64,000 nucleotides of DNA from Rhizopus sp. PT2906 (GCA_025529335.1 JAMYHX010000063.1:62001-126000), one strand, 5' to 3'; shown: positions 1 to 10,470, counted from the first letter of the stretch. The notes: generated by a model not told the origin, from the letters alone. Translations and numbers: made by a program.

Positions 1-1137
1 AGCTGACAAAAGACACACATACGGGTGTACCAAGGATAAAGTTTCGAAGTGTCAAAAGTACATGATTTGCATACTGCAGCTTGGGCTGAAGTGAGGGACT
101 ATCGACAATATTTCGAATGACTTCATACTTTCGAAGAGTAGATCGAGGAGAAGGAATTAATCTACTGTGAGCCTGAGGTTGTGTGGGGTTCGTACGCTTA
201 TCCCACATGATCAAATTAAGAGGATTTGCCTTATACTCTTCTCCTGCTGCAAGTGAAATTCGATAGATACCACCATAATGACTAATGGCTAATGTACCAG
301 GCCCACTCACAGAGTGAACCAACTTGTTCACAAGTCCCTGCATATAACATATAAGACACATGACCGAAAATTCGATTATCTATAACATACCGATTGATCA
401 TGATTGACGCCTAAATCCAAAGTTACCTTTTCTGTCTTGGCTAAAAAGGCATCTCGACGTAACATATACTTGGCACTACTCTTTAACTGAATGGTTGATA
501 TTTCGCCAAGACGCTGTGGTGCCAATAAGATATCACCAGCTGCACTCTTGGTATAATACTATTTGATGTTGGCGTTAACACTATAAATTATTCACACGTG
601 TATCTTACTTTTTGATAAAACATGTTATCGCCCACCAGCTTTCTACCAACAGCTTTTACAGTGCTTGTGTCAAGAGATAATTTGGAAAATACTTTTGTTG
701 AGCATGCTAATGTTGAACCAGTGGCAGCTGTAATTTCTGATTCAGGAGGAAGCTATAGGATTAACCCCATGTTAATACAATTTAATGAAATGTCATAAAT
801 ATCGAACCTTGACTAACAAAGCGGAACCTGTTGATTGATTAGTATTTTAGTACAATTATTATTATTATTATTATTATTACTCTTTCTTACCTGGTCCAGA
901 AGATACAACTTCGAATATAGCTTCTGTTTGGTTAGCAGTAGTGACGTCTGTAGTTTATGAGTAATGTTGTCCTTTATACCAAAAAAAAAAGGTACCTTTT
1001 CCAACTTCAGATATGGTCGCAGTAGCTCCATTGACAGTATGTTGAAATGACTTTAAGGAACGATCAACTGTTTCTGTCTTTTGTTGTTGGTTGAAAGCAA
1101 GACCAACATAGTTACGTGCAATAACACGTCTATACAT
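1..1137 (-). CDS. AIM24: AIM24-family mitochondrial protein (3' end beyond the window)
   Basis: Six exons are readable on the minus strand: 1137-996, 947-891, 827-808 (a 20-nt micro-exon), 752-609, 558-391 and 337 to beyond position 1. The frame stays open through all joins. The reading contains the AIM24 signatures GDILLAPQRLGEI, YMLRRDAFLA and SGPGTLAISHYGG. In yeast Aim24 is a mitochondrial inner-membrane protein that supports MICOS and respiratory-chain organisation. I chose the ATG at 1137 (MYRRVIARNYVG) because it gives a short basic, presequence-like N-terminus; an upstream in-frame ATG at 1191 adds a hydrophobic stretch that is more likely 5' leader. About 290 residues are visible. 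A GT-AG pair close to the left edge leaves open whether one more intron begins there. Confidence 0.85.
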
Positions 1138-1221
1138 GTTTACAATAAAAAAGAGTGGCAGCCCCCCGAAAAAGATAAATTTATTAAACACCGCATTTCT
1201 GTCGATTTATATCCACTAAAC

Positions 1222-2298
1222 ATGTCCTATGTAAGCACCAACAAAGAGCTAAAAAGGCTGTTATCATAATATTTATTGTAATAGCGTCAACATCAAATAG
1301 AAAAGATTAAGCAGCTCATGGAAATCACTCAATTGAGGTTAGAAAGAGAGAGAGAGGGTGAATGAAATTCAATCATAAGCTGATTAAAATGTATACATAT
1401 AAAGTGAGAGAGAGAGCATTCAGGCGTTAAAGATGGCAAACTGGAGTTTACAATTAGCCATTAATTCAGTGTTTGAACAAAAAAGAAATGTAGATGTTCA
1501 AAAAATCAAGACCATGTTTAACAAATATAAAGGCAAATAACAAATGTGTGCTTGTGTGCATATAAACTGACTCTTATGCTCTTTTATAGATCCACAAAGA
1601 CCAGATGCGATATCTGTAGATGGGACAATGGCCTTGTGTGAGGAACTTGGTATTGAACCAACTCAGCTTGAGTTCTTATTACTTTCACATCAACTAAATT
1701 CTGAACGAATGGGTGAATTCACCAAAGAAGGCTTTGTCAAGGGTTGCGTTGACTTGGAGGCTGATAACATAGATAAACTCAAAAAAGAACTTGAAACAAC
1801 AGTTGTAAATAACTATCGTACTGACGAAGGATTTAGAAAAGTGTATCATTATGCATTTTTATTTGGAAGACAAACTGGACAAAAGAGCTTGGGTATGCTA
1901 GATCTCTTTTCTTTTTCTTCATTCTAACACATCATGTGTGTCTAGCACTGGAAGCAGCCATTGAATTATGGAGATTATTATTATCTGATAGGTATAGCTT
2001 ACTAGAACAATGGATTCAATTTTTACAGCAAAAGCATAACAAGGCTATCTCACGCGATACATGGAATCTCGTATGTACTTTTGAAAAACACCCCATCATA
2101 CACACACTCATATCCTTTTGTAGTTTTTGGATTTTATCAGTCAAATCAATACGGATTTACAAAACTATAATCCTGAAGAAGCATGGCCCATATTGATTGA
2201 TGAGGTAATAACTCCCCATTTTCTTCCCTTTTTTTTTTGCTCCAATGCGTCGATGGTAACATTTTTGTAAGTTTGTAGAATATCAAAAGCAACAATAA
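1222..2298 (+). CDS. DCN1: DCN1-like cullin neddylation E3 (UBA + PONY domain)
   Basis: Exons 1222-1230, 1285-1337, 1405-1532, 1590-1892, 1946-2070, 2124-2204 and 2272-2298 join in frame. The N-terminus is a UBA-like domain (MEITQLSERESIQALKMANW); the rest is the PONY/DCUN1 domain (VDGTMALCEELGIEP, FTKEGFVKGC, YHYAFLFGRQTGQKSL, LWRLLLSDRY, EEAWPILIDEFVEY). Dcn1 binds cullin and the Ubc12-Nedd8 conjugate and stimulates cullin neddylation, so activating SCF ubiquitin ligases. The first exon encodes only three codons. The third intron appears to use a GC donor (AAAG|gcaaat) because both codon phase and the conserved KYKDP run require it. The gene diverges from AIM24 with 84 bp between start codons. 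A shorter model starting at the ATG at 1433 would lose most of the UBA. Confidence 0.88.
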
Positions 2299-2368
2299 AA
2301 AAAGCCTACAGTCGTATTTTTTTTTCTACTGCAAACAGCAAATTGTCGTAATCACTTTTTTATTGTGT

Positions 2369-2818
2369 TTAGATTTCGGCTAATTCACGGAGACGACGGA
2401 CAGTAGAACGAACAGTGGCAGCAGCGGTTGTACTATAAATCGATTAGACACCCATTGTCATCAACACAACATTATACTCACGAGACGGTGTAAGCACCAC
2501 CAGCCAAGACCTTCTTGCAGCCCTTGCACTTCCAGATACCAACAGCAGTACGCTTGACAGCGTCCTTACCACAGAAGGTACAAGTGTACTTGGAATGTTG
2601 AGTGATTTCCATCTTCTTTACGGTCTTTCTGAGAGAGGCACCATAACGAGTACCGTATTTACCAGTGATTCCGACTATATTAAACAAATGGTTGATTAAC
2701 ATCTCCCCGTTGTTGTTATAATTGCTGTGTTGTTACCTTTCTTAGTACGCTTAGCCTATATACAAATCATAAAGTTAGAGATGGATGGATGGATGGATTG
2801 ATGGATGTTATTTACCAT
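2369..2818 (-). CDS. RPL43: 60S ribosomal protein eL43 (L37a)
   Basis: Exons 2818-2816 (the ATG alone), 2755-2737, 2674-2482 and 2432-2369 give a 92-residue protein, the normal length of the family. It starts MAKRTKKVGITGKYGTRYG and carries the four-cysteine zinc site (CTFCGK and CKGCKK) with the family ending RRLRELAEI. eL43 is a structural zinc-ribbon protein of the large cytosolic subunit. The first intron, right after the initiator ATG, contains a GGAT microsatellite at 2781-2807. The gene is convergent with DCN1 (70 bp apart) and divergent from CSM3 (165 bp). Confidence 0.97.
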
Positions 2819-2983
2819 GGTTGAATAAGGAAAATAAGAGAAGGGGAAATCTGCAGTAAGGGAATAATACCCTACTAAAAAAAATCAGGAAATTCAATTT
2901 CCGATACATGAACCTTTTTTTTGAAAACGCGCGCGTGTCCTCTTTTTTCTTTTTTCTTTTTCAAGTGATTTAACGCGCACGCG

Positions 2984-3977
2984 ATGGATTTCGATGATGT
3001 TGTTCTTGATGACTATAACTTTGACCCTCCGTCAGAGCCTGTGACAGAAACAAAAGAAGACACAACCACGAATGATTCAACACAAAAAGAAAAAATAGTA
3101 AAAAAGAAGCTTGATGATAACCTGTAAAATATGAATACATATCATATAAACCCTTTTTCTCATATTTAATAGACTACTGTCAAGCGAAGGCATACTAAGA
3201 CTTAAAAATGAAACCCCATTTTTACGTTTTAAAGGAAAAGGATTTGAAGATCAAGACTTGAAGAAACTGTTGCGCTATTATCAGATATGGGCAAATAATT
3301 TATACCCCAAGTTTAGATTTACAGACTTTGCAAGAAAAGTAACCAAGGCAGCTTCGTCGAAGAAAGTAAGACAGACGATTGCAGAATGGCAAGAAGAATA
3401 CAGAGAAAAGACGAGGATAAGGATGGAAGTTGAAGCAGAAATGCATCGTTCAGATAGCGGGAGTGAAGAAGAGAGAGTTGCTGATTGGCAAGAGTTACAA
3501 AAGGAAAAGGAAAAGGAGATACAACAATCAGACAACGAAGAAGAAAGACAGAATATGCGCTCATCAAATAATGAAGAAGAAGAAAGACAAGAGGTGAATA
3601 TATCTGAAGAGGAAGAAGACAGACAAGAAACACATTCATCTGATGAAGAAGAAGGACAGCAAGTGCGTTCACTAAAAGATGAAGGAAAGAGAAAATATAT
3701 TGTATTTTCAGAAAGTGAAGATGAAGAACAACCGCTTTTTATTAGTAGTAATAAGCGACGCAAGACAGCATTTGGAAATGAAGATGAAAATGAGGAGAAG
3801 GAGGAAGAGGAGGAGAATGTTGATCAATCATTAGAAAAAGCCAAGAAAACATATGAACAACTATTAAAGAGCAATCATCTGGAAGAAGAAAAAGACCCTA
3901 ATGATATATCCATTCCAATGATAGAAGATATTCAACTAGAAGATATCGAGGATACATTCTCACTAGACGCACCTTGA
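2984..3977 (+). CDS. CSM3: Csm3/Swi3/TIPIN replication fork protection subunit
   Basis: Two exons, 2984-3123 and 3173-3977, encode 314 residues. After an acidic N-terminus, residues of about 45-120 form the Swi3 domain (LLSSEGILRLKNETPFLRF, then LLRYYQIWANNLYPKFRF and FARKVTKAASSKKVRQTI). The C-terminal half is low-complexity, very rich in Glu and Ser, with a basic KRRK patch near residue 240. Csm3/Tipin pairs with Tof1/Timeless to stabilise stalled replication forks and pass on the S-phase checkpoint signal. No catalytic activity is expected. The Glu/Ser tail is longer than in yeast but acidic tails are common in this family. Confidence 0.9.
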
Positions 3978-4652
3978 TCTTGTACATTATTTTTGAAGTA
4001 TTGTATTACATTGTATATATTTAGCCTGAAAGAAAAAAAATACTTTGTCTCCTCTTTGTATCATGTGCGTTATTAAGAAATATAACTTCTTGTGCAGAGA
4101 AAATGAAAACTCAATTTTATGGGTCATAAACTACCCTACATGTCCTATTCCGCATATTATCCGAAATTATGATTCATTCATTTCTTGGCTTACAGAATAA
4201 TATAAGAGGTTGTAGACACAAGCACTTTTCCTGGCTTGACACATACGTCAATGACGATCTTTGAGCTATCAAAAAAAAAAAAAAGAGAGAACAATGATTA
4301 AAAAAGGAGACTCTTTGTAATTATTTAAAACATGTACATTTTATTTACATAATTAAAGTATCAAAGTGTATATGGGAAAGAAACGCACAGGGATATAATA
4401 TACAGATTCTAATAAACAAGAAAAGGTTGTGAGGGGGTATTTGTGTGTGTGTATGTGTTGATGCAGAAGAAGAGAATGAATGAATAATGAATAATATACA
4501 GTGAATGAGAGGAAAGTGCAATAGTAAGCATAGACATATTTCTTCCATAAATATTGAAAGACGCGTAAGTTGGGCATATAAGTTGTTTATAATGTGCTGA
4601 CATGAATGAAAGTTGAAAGGAGTGTATATGGTTGATTAATTGTTTGATTTGA
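3978..4652. other. Intergenic, no gene seen
   Basis: AT-rich sequence between CSM3 and the WWE gene, with an A-run near 4270-4284. Several overlapping minus-strand ORFs of 67-97 codons at 4345-4702 are low-complexity and look like chance readings in the WWE gene's 3' region. Confidence 0.5.
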
Positions 4653-4859
4653 TTAACATTTTCTTCTAGCAATTGTATAAGAGTAATTGTTGAAATGGAC
4701 AACCATTTCAGAGGTATCTACGTAAATAGGGCCATGGAAGCATTGGCAATTGATCCAAGTGGCACCGTCCCTTTCCCAAAGTGATTCAATCATTTTTTGT
4801 GTTGCTGAATCAAAGGTGACCCAAGCGGATCCGGCAGCGTAAACCCATTGAGCAGTCAT
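4653..4859 (-). CDS. Small stand-alone WWE-domain protein
   Basis: A single-exon ORF of 68 residues is almost entirely a WWE-like fold: W at residue 5 (AQWVYAAGSAWVTFD), then MIESLWE, then IYVDTSEMVVHFN and a terminal YTIARRK, matching the family order W-x-W, IE, Y-x-[IV]-D-x-x-x-M-x-x-x-N and final R. WWE domains bind (iso-)ADP-ribose or mediate partner binding in ubiquitin ligases and PARPs. Here no other domain is attached, so the partner is unknown. The downstream sequence shows no further exon in frame. The family call rests on pattern recognition only. Confidence 0.6.
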   Translation of the reverse strand: MTAQWVYAAGSAWVTFDSATQKMIESLWERDGATWINCQCFHGPIYVDTSEMVVHFNNYSYTIARRKC

Positions 4860-5989
4860 GTTGTGAATTGTGTATATGTGTAAGTGTTGTAAGGAACGGG
4901 AAAAGAAAGAAAGAAGGGCATGTATTTATAGATCAAGGAAACTCTTAGTCATGACACTGGCTTGATCCGTGCGCGCCACAGACCTATAGTGACGAAATGC
5001 TCATCTTCACTTGTAATCGGAATCGGTCGCGTAGCAACCAGTCTGAGCAACAATGGATTGATAGACTGGAGACAGCCAATCAGGGACACGTATGCAGCAA
5101 CTGCGCCATTGTAATACATGAGATTTGGGATTGAATAAAGGCCAGATGATTCATCACTCAAGACAGCTATCGCGTGGCACAGCCATTTATAAATTATTTA
5201 TTATTTTTAGCTGTCCCTTTATCTACTTCATAAGCCATTAGAATGTATACGCTAATAGCATGATCATCTGACGTCAATCGTCCCTTGGATAAATGCGGCA
5301 GCTGACATCTTAATGAAAACCTCATAATTGCGCTTCCGAATCCTTTTGCTAAGCTTATAGAACAGTGTGACTCTAAAATCGAGAATCATCGTTTCTTTAT
5401 TATTGGTTCTTTGATGTAGAAGGATAGAAAAGTTGTAATGTCTTCAATAGACTTCAATTGACCTTTTCTTCTATTCATCTCTCGAAAAATTAAACAATAG
5501 TGCCTCACTTTTACTGCGTAACAAAACTTCATTATACACGTCATAGTGACCATTCAATGTACTGCGTAGGGCCTATAGTCTATGTGTGTTCTGGACGACA
5601 GCCAATTTCAACGTGCCACATATCCAAAATTAGTAACAATGAAACAATGAAATAGACCTACACCATGAACATAGCTCATTTCTCCTTTAACTACTGGTGC
5701 AGAAGCTGCTGAGCGAAATCTATTGCTATGATCTTACACAGCACTAAAAGGGGTATTTCTTCAATGAACCAATCCAAAGAGTCATTGACGACGATAACTA
5801 AGAAACGAAGAAAAGGTAGCCTTGAATGAAGACATATCTGACACGGATTCGCCTATATTTAGAGCTATCATTCAATACCTCACGTGTACGCATTGTGTTT
5901 AGCCATCTTCTCTCCTCTTTACTAGGGCTTACAATAAGAAAATTTACTGGTTCAACTGCTTTTAATGCCTACCTATTATGTTGATCGTT
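4860..5989. other. Gene-poor stretch, no confident gene
   Basis: No spliced or unspliced reading resembles a known family. A minus-strand reading at 4949-5161, about 70 codons, is open but unrecognised. Because a DIRS-like relic begins at about 5990, part of this stretch may be its more decayed reverse-transcriptase portion, but I could not recover an RT motif. Confidence 0.4.
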
Positions 5990-6662
5990 TACAATACGTC
6001 AGAAACTCGACTGTCCAGCTATTCTCAGACAACTGAGCTTCCTTGAAATACGTGGTACATCTTACAGACGTTAGCGCTTCAAATTCAAGGAAAAAACAAA
6101 TGCAATTTGACGGTTCAGCAAATCAAAGCGGATAAACTCAGTCGCAGAAAGATCCTTCTACACGAATGGAAACTCCCAAGAAAAATGGTTCAAGGCAATA
6201 GAAAGACTTTAAGAGAGACGGACAACCGGTGCTTTTGCTACCTGTCAGAGCTGTAAGGTTGTTTACTGGGTCCATAAGCAGCTGCCATGTATACATTCAC
6301 TCAAGCTTGGATAAAAAAAAATGAACTGTGCCTCTACTCGTCCTGGAAGCCGATTCCACAAAATTCAATAAGCGGTGACAACATAATATTGGTATACTAT
6401 GATCATACAGATGACTCGCTTGGCACTAAGTCTAATATGAATGGACAAGAGGTGGTTTCTCGCCCCCAAGAGGCTATGGAACAAGGGAAACAACAAATGT
6501 AACTCAATAAAGAAGTAATTGAATTCTTAAACGATAAGATCAGAAAACGAACCTCATGGATTTATGACTTGGATTGGCAACGCTGGGAAGCGTGGTGTAA
6601 ATCCTAAAAGTTTCCCCTGTAAACTCTTTACTTTACAATATTAAGCATATTCAAATAGGGTT
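5990..6662 (+). mobile_element. Decayed DIRS-like (tyrosine-recombinase) retrotransposon fragment
   Basis: Pieces of a single polyprotein are readable on the plus strand, broken by stops and frameshifts. They come in order: an RNase H-like segment STVQLFSDN*ASLKYV (6007-6054), then ADKLSRRKILLHEWKL (about 6128-6175), KWFKAIERL*ERRTTGAFAT (about 6183-6240), a linker with SSWKPIPQNS (6287-6502), and the start of a tyrosine recombinase, LNKEVIEFLNDKIRKRTS with WQRWEAWC (6503-6604) and PVNSLLYNIKHIQ (about 6617-6655). RNase H followed by a YR domain is the DIRS/Ngaro order. No terminal repeats and no catalytic YR motif were found, so the copy is dead and truncated. Confidence 0.65.
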
Positions 6663-7168
6663 TTTTGTTCAGCAATGAATAAAAAGACATTAAAAGTATT
6701 CTTTTCTTTTATATATCTTATTTTTTAAAAGTGTATTAAAGGTTCACAACAAACAATTAAACATCTTGAAGAAGAGACAGTTGCTAGCATGGTTTGCATA
6801 CTTGCCCATGAACCTGTTGAATACAGCGAGAGAAAAGAAATGATAAAAGCATGAAGGATGGCATTTCAACATATTTCAATATCACAGCTTGTCTGTGAAG
6901 AAGAGCTCGCAAACAAGACGCTTTCTTCTTACAATTTTAATTCAGCATATGTCAGCACACACACACACACGCACACACACACACAGGCATTCTATATCCT
7001 GACATTTCTATTCCTGGGTTAACTTTATGTATTTCAGGAGCATGTATTGAGATAATCATACTGAGCTATTTGAATAAAACAGGATGCACCAAAGACATAT
7101 TCAAAGGCGCACGTTATAAACTTGGTAAAAGTGACATTTAATGTGCTTTATGTATGTACAATTCAATA
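6663..7168. other. Gene-poor stretch with an AC microsatellite
   Basis: No gene seen. An AC-rich microsatellite lies at 6956-6985. The stretch may contain the remaining, unrecognisable end of the DIRS-like relic. Confidence 0.4.
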
Positions 7169-7396
7169 TTATTTCTTCATTTTAGTCTCTGTGAACAGAA
7201 CATGTTGTTTCACTAAGATCGGCAATGCGTTAGTTTTTAATTCTGTTTTTCTTTTTTAGATTATACCCATAGGATCATATTTCATCAAGGACAACTTGGG
7301 TGCAATTCTAGGGCGACTTTTAATGTAGTTGTATCCTGTACCAGCTGTAGATAATAACTTTACAAGAATGACTCTAGCTTTTGCCTTCTTTGCCAT
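7169..7396 (-). CDS. MRPL39: Mitochondrial ribosomal protein bL33m
   Basis: Two exons, 7396-7267 and 7212-7169, encode 57 residues, the usual size of bL33. The protein begins MAKKAKARVILVKLLSTAG and continues GYNYIKSRPRIAPKLSLMKYDP, then VKQHVLFTE, matching bL33 (K-L-x-S-T-A-x-T-G-x-x-Y, then K-x-D-P-x-x-x-x-H-V-x-F-x-E). It is a component of the mitochondrial large subunit; yeast calls it Mrpl39. Both exons are too short to stand out as ORFs. The intron donor interrupts the GTG valine codon. Confidence 0.88.
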
Positions 7397-7506
7397 GGCT
7401 GATTTCTCTAAAAGGTAAAGAGAGAGAGAGACAAGGAGAGGGGGAAGCCCTTCAAATGTTACTTTTGATAAAATCAGTCACTATTAGCGGAGTTTAGTCC
7501 TGGATT

Positions 7507-8795
7507 TTATTTTTTTATTGCGGTAACAGCATTCATATAAGTATAAGAATTTGAATGAGTTAAGCCATATTTTAGTTTGTCAAGATAGGCTTTCCGTTCC
7601 TCTTCAGTTTCAATACCCATTTTTGATGCAATGACGGGAAGCATGCTTTTAATAGTTTCTATCCAATCCCAAACAAACATCTTTGCTGTTTTTGTATTCG
7701 ATGCTAATAAACCATTATTATACAAATACGCTATAATTATTTGCTTATTTACCCATGTCAACAGATCGATAATCCGATTGAACTGACGTGGCTTGCTTGT
7801 TTTCAGAGACTAATTTTTCCAACTGTAAAGCAATGCGAGGATCCTGCCCTCTAGCTTTGCATGCACTATGGACTGTTATGATACAATTAAAAATGCAGTT
7901 CAATGATAACGTACGAGACTTACTTCCAGTTAGAACCTGCTGAACTATTTCATTTCCCGTCATCTACAAAGAGAAAAAAGTGAATCTATACTCTTTACTA
8001 AATATACTATCTCTCTTACCTTGAGATCAAATTCTACTAGTTGAACCATACCGCCTGGTTTCGTTACACGTAAAATCTCATTAATAGCAATGGGCCATTG
8101 ATTCACTTGGAGTGCCAAGACGAATAATCTCATATGGACAAAATCAAACGAATTGTCTTCAAAAGGGAGTCGATCTAATACATTACCATATCGAAATGTA
8201 ACTTGTTGTAATGATACTCGCTTATTGGCCACTTCCACTATATCGCATCCTTCATAGACACAATTTGGATATTCTGTTGCCATGTCCTTTTGATACAGTT
8301 AATGTTCATAAAACACACTTTATAATTCTTACCATAATCCATGCACCAGATCCACACCCAACATCCAACACACGTATTCCTTTCTTAAAATCGAGCTTTT
8401 TACGGACATTCTCTAGGACGTTGCTAAGATACAAAATCAATAATGAACTCTCTGTTTCCCTTCTCCCTTTTTTTTTGCTTTTCTGTACCCTTGATAAAGT
8501 TCCTTAATTGCGAAATGTTGCTATAAATATTATTTTACAACACATCAGCTCATTTCAATTTTATATGTCTTAATCACTCTAATCTTACGCCTGTTAATCT
8601 TTGTTGTTCTGTAGGATCTTTTGGTAACCAATACGTCGAAGATTGCTCATTATGAAAGTCCCTTTCCATATTTATTGTTTCCTCATTCGAAAGGTCTAAC
8701 GTGCCTCTCTTAAATATGTTTGCGCCTGTGCTTGTGTCACTATCGTCATTTATCCTCTTTAAAACTCTTTTGTAAGCTTTGGATAAAAGTCCCAT
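7507..8795 (-). CDS. SAM-dependent class-I methyltransferase
   Basis: Seven exons (8795-8589, 8520-8489, 8423-8333, 8286-8020, 7963-7924, 7872-7753, 7703-7507) join to 317 residues. The Rossmann methyltransferase motifs are clear: motif I VLDVGCGSGAW, then EGCDI (acidic loop), NVLDRLPFEDNSFDFVHMR (motifs II-III) and EILRVTKPGGMVQLVEFD (motif IV and post). The entry motif STYWLPKDPTEQQRL is typical of a fungal family of UbiE/Tam-like methyltransferases with many paralogs; the substrate is unknown. An in-frame ATG at 8897 would add 34 residues; I prefer 8795 (MGLLSKAYK), but the start is not certain. Confidence 0.8.
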
Positions 8796-10182
8796 CTTTC
8801 TATGCAGAATGGAGGACAAAAATGAGCAATAAGCACGAGGGATGACCTCTGTAAAATATTTTTTCTTCTTGTCATACACACAAGCAACGTTTCTCATTAG
8901 TAATAATCCTTTCTCTTTATTTATTGTTCAAAACGAAGGATGCTTGAGAAAAGTCAAAAAGAATCAACGATCGCTCAAGCTGAAAAGAACATTTGGTTAG
9001 TTTCATTGAAAGTGATTCTAGGATAGATATTTGACACGCTTATATGCAATCTGTTTATGATTTTTAAAGCTAGTGTGGACAATCACCTCAAATAAAGCTG
9101 CTTATTACGCTGAGTAATGTTGAACTAGTTTGACGTTTTCTTTAGTACACACAGTTCTTCCGAAAAACTACAAAAATATAAATAAAGCATTTTTTGTATA
9201 TAATTTCCCCTTTTCACCTTTAACGCGCTCACTTTACGCATTTAATCCAAATTAGCTTAGAATTATTATTATCCTCTGTATCTTTGATCAAAGTAAACAT
9301 AGTCAGGCCATTTAACACGTATCAACAGAGTCCTTTAATCATGCGGATAAAAGACTATGTTTAAATCAAGTCGAGTTTTGATTGGCCTAAAAAGATTCGT
9401 GTGACATTTTAAATTTCCACAGGTATAAAAAGGTGTATTCAGGAACCTTTTTCTTCCTTCTCAACTTTCACATTTTGAATAACTGGTATTCTATTCACGC
9501 AAATGCCTTTGATAATGATCTATTCAGTATAAAGGGGGCTTCTCGTAACGTATGAGATACTTTTCAGTACTGTCGCAGGGACAAACAAGTAGGGTTTTTA
9601 TGGGGGTGTTTTCAGCGAGCTTGTCGCGAACAATATCCCTAGTGTCGAATAGGGTACCTCCAAGAAACCTAGTTGCACCTCCGCTATTCATTATGTGGTA
9701 GACTCTCCATGTGAGGCTGGTAAGCCGATCTCAACGGCCATTATAGGCATAGAGTATGGCCTCACCATAGGCAGTACAGCAATCGCGTTCTATGCTTGGC
9801 AAGATTACGTTGGTCTAGGGTTATTGACTGTATTGGATCAAGGGTCTATTCGAGTTTTTTTTTTTTCTTCCACGATGCTAGAATAGGTCTTCGTCCTGTG
9901 GGAGGATGGATCCAAATTGTGTTGAATAGTTTTGGTGAACGAAGAGTCTAGCTTTTTATATTATTTAAACGAAAAAAAAAATGGTATTAGAAATGAACCT
10001 CTTTGTAATTAGTTTTTCACATTTGTCTCTACGCGAAAATTCAAGCCATCAATGGATGGCGATACCAACTGCCCTGTCGTGAGATTTAAATGAGGCAAGA
10101 TGATCTCAAAGCTACTTTACAAAAACCGTTGAAATGATAGCTATGTCCATATAATACCTCGTATTAATTCCACAACACTGAT
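8796..10182. other. Gene-poor stretch; possible decayed gene with TATA-like promoter
   Basis: No confident gene. A TATAAAAA motif at about 9424 is followed by a pyrimidine-rich tract and an ATG that runs only eight codons. A 63-codon ORF at 9695-9886 has IIGIEYGLTIGS, faintly like the phosphate-1 loop of Hsp70-type ATPases (IGIDxGTTxS), but it is too short to support a call. Confidence 0.35.
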
Positions 10183-10470
10183 TCATGTCGTCTATAGTCT
10201 GTAGTAGTTGATGTCAATTCATAAGATGTAATTGGTTAATAGCATTTATTCTTCTATTTAAAGATCAATTTCCTTATTCCCATGAATCACTTCCTTTGTT
10301 AAGAAAAGGATTACAAAGAGATCCATTTCATCTTCTTGTATTCCAAATCTTTTCCGAATTAAAACTACTTATTGACCGATTATCAGTATTCATAGCGTTT
10401 TTGCGTGTGTATAAGAAAAAGAAGAAGGGGGTTGCTATTTATAAAATATCATTCTTTCATTATATATGAC
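10183..10470 (+). repeat. Dispersed repeat, copy 1 (coding-like)
   Basis: The segment is recognisably similar to 27725-27900: shared runs include tcataagatgtaattggtt, taaagatcaatttcc and attacaaagagat. In the plus frame copy 1 reads FIRCNWLIAFILLFKDQFP and then LQRDPFHLLVFQIF, open for about 70 codons; copy 2 reads FIRCNWLTAFILAYKDQFP before a stop. Conservation at the protein level suggests a decayed coding element rather than a simple repeat. I do not recognise the protein. Confidence 0.6.

Noticed and set aside
3281..3763. Long minus-strand ORF of 160 codons, Ser/Cys-rich
   Set aside because: It is the antisense of the CSM3 acidic Glu/Ser repeat; composition is an artefact of GAA/TCT codons.
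4949..5161. 70-codon minus-strand ORF
   Set aside because: No recognised family, no splicing partners and it lies next to a decayed retroelement; the apparent start is not an ATG in good context.
9695..9886. ORF with a vague Hsp70-like phosphate loop
   Set aside because: Similarity is limited to about 12 residues and ends in a T-run; not enough to call a gene relic.
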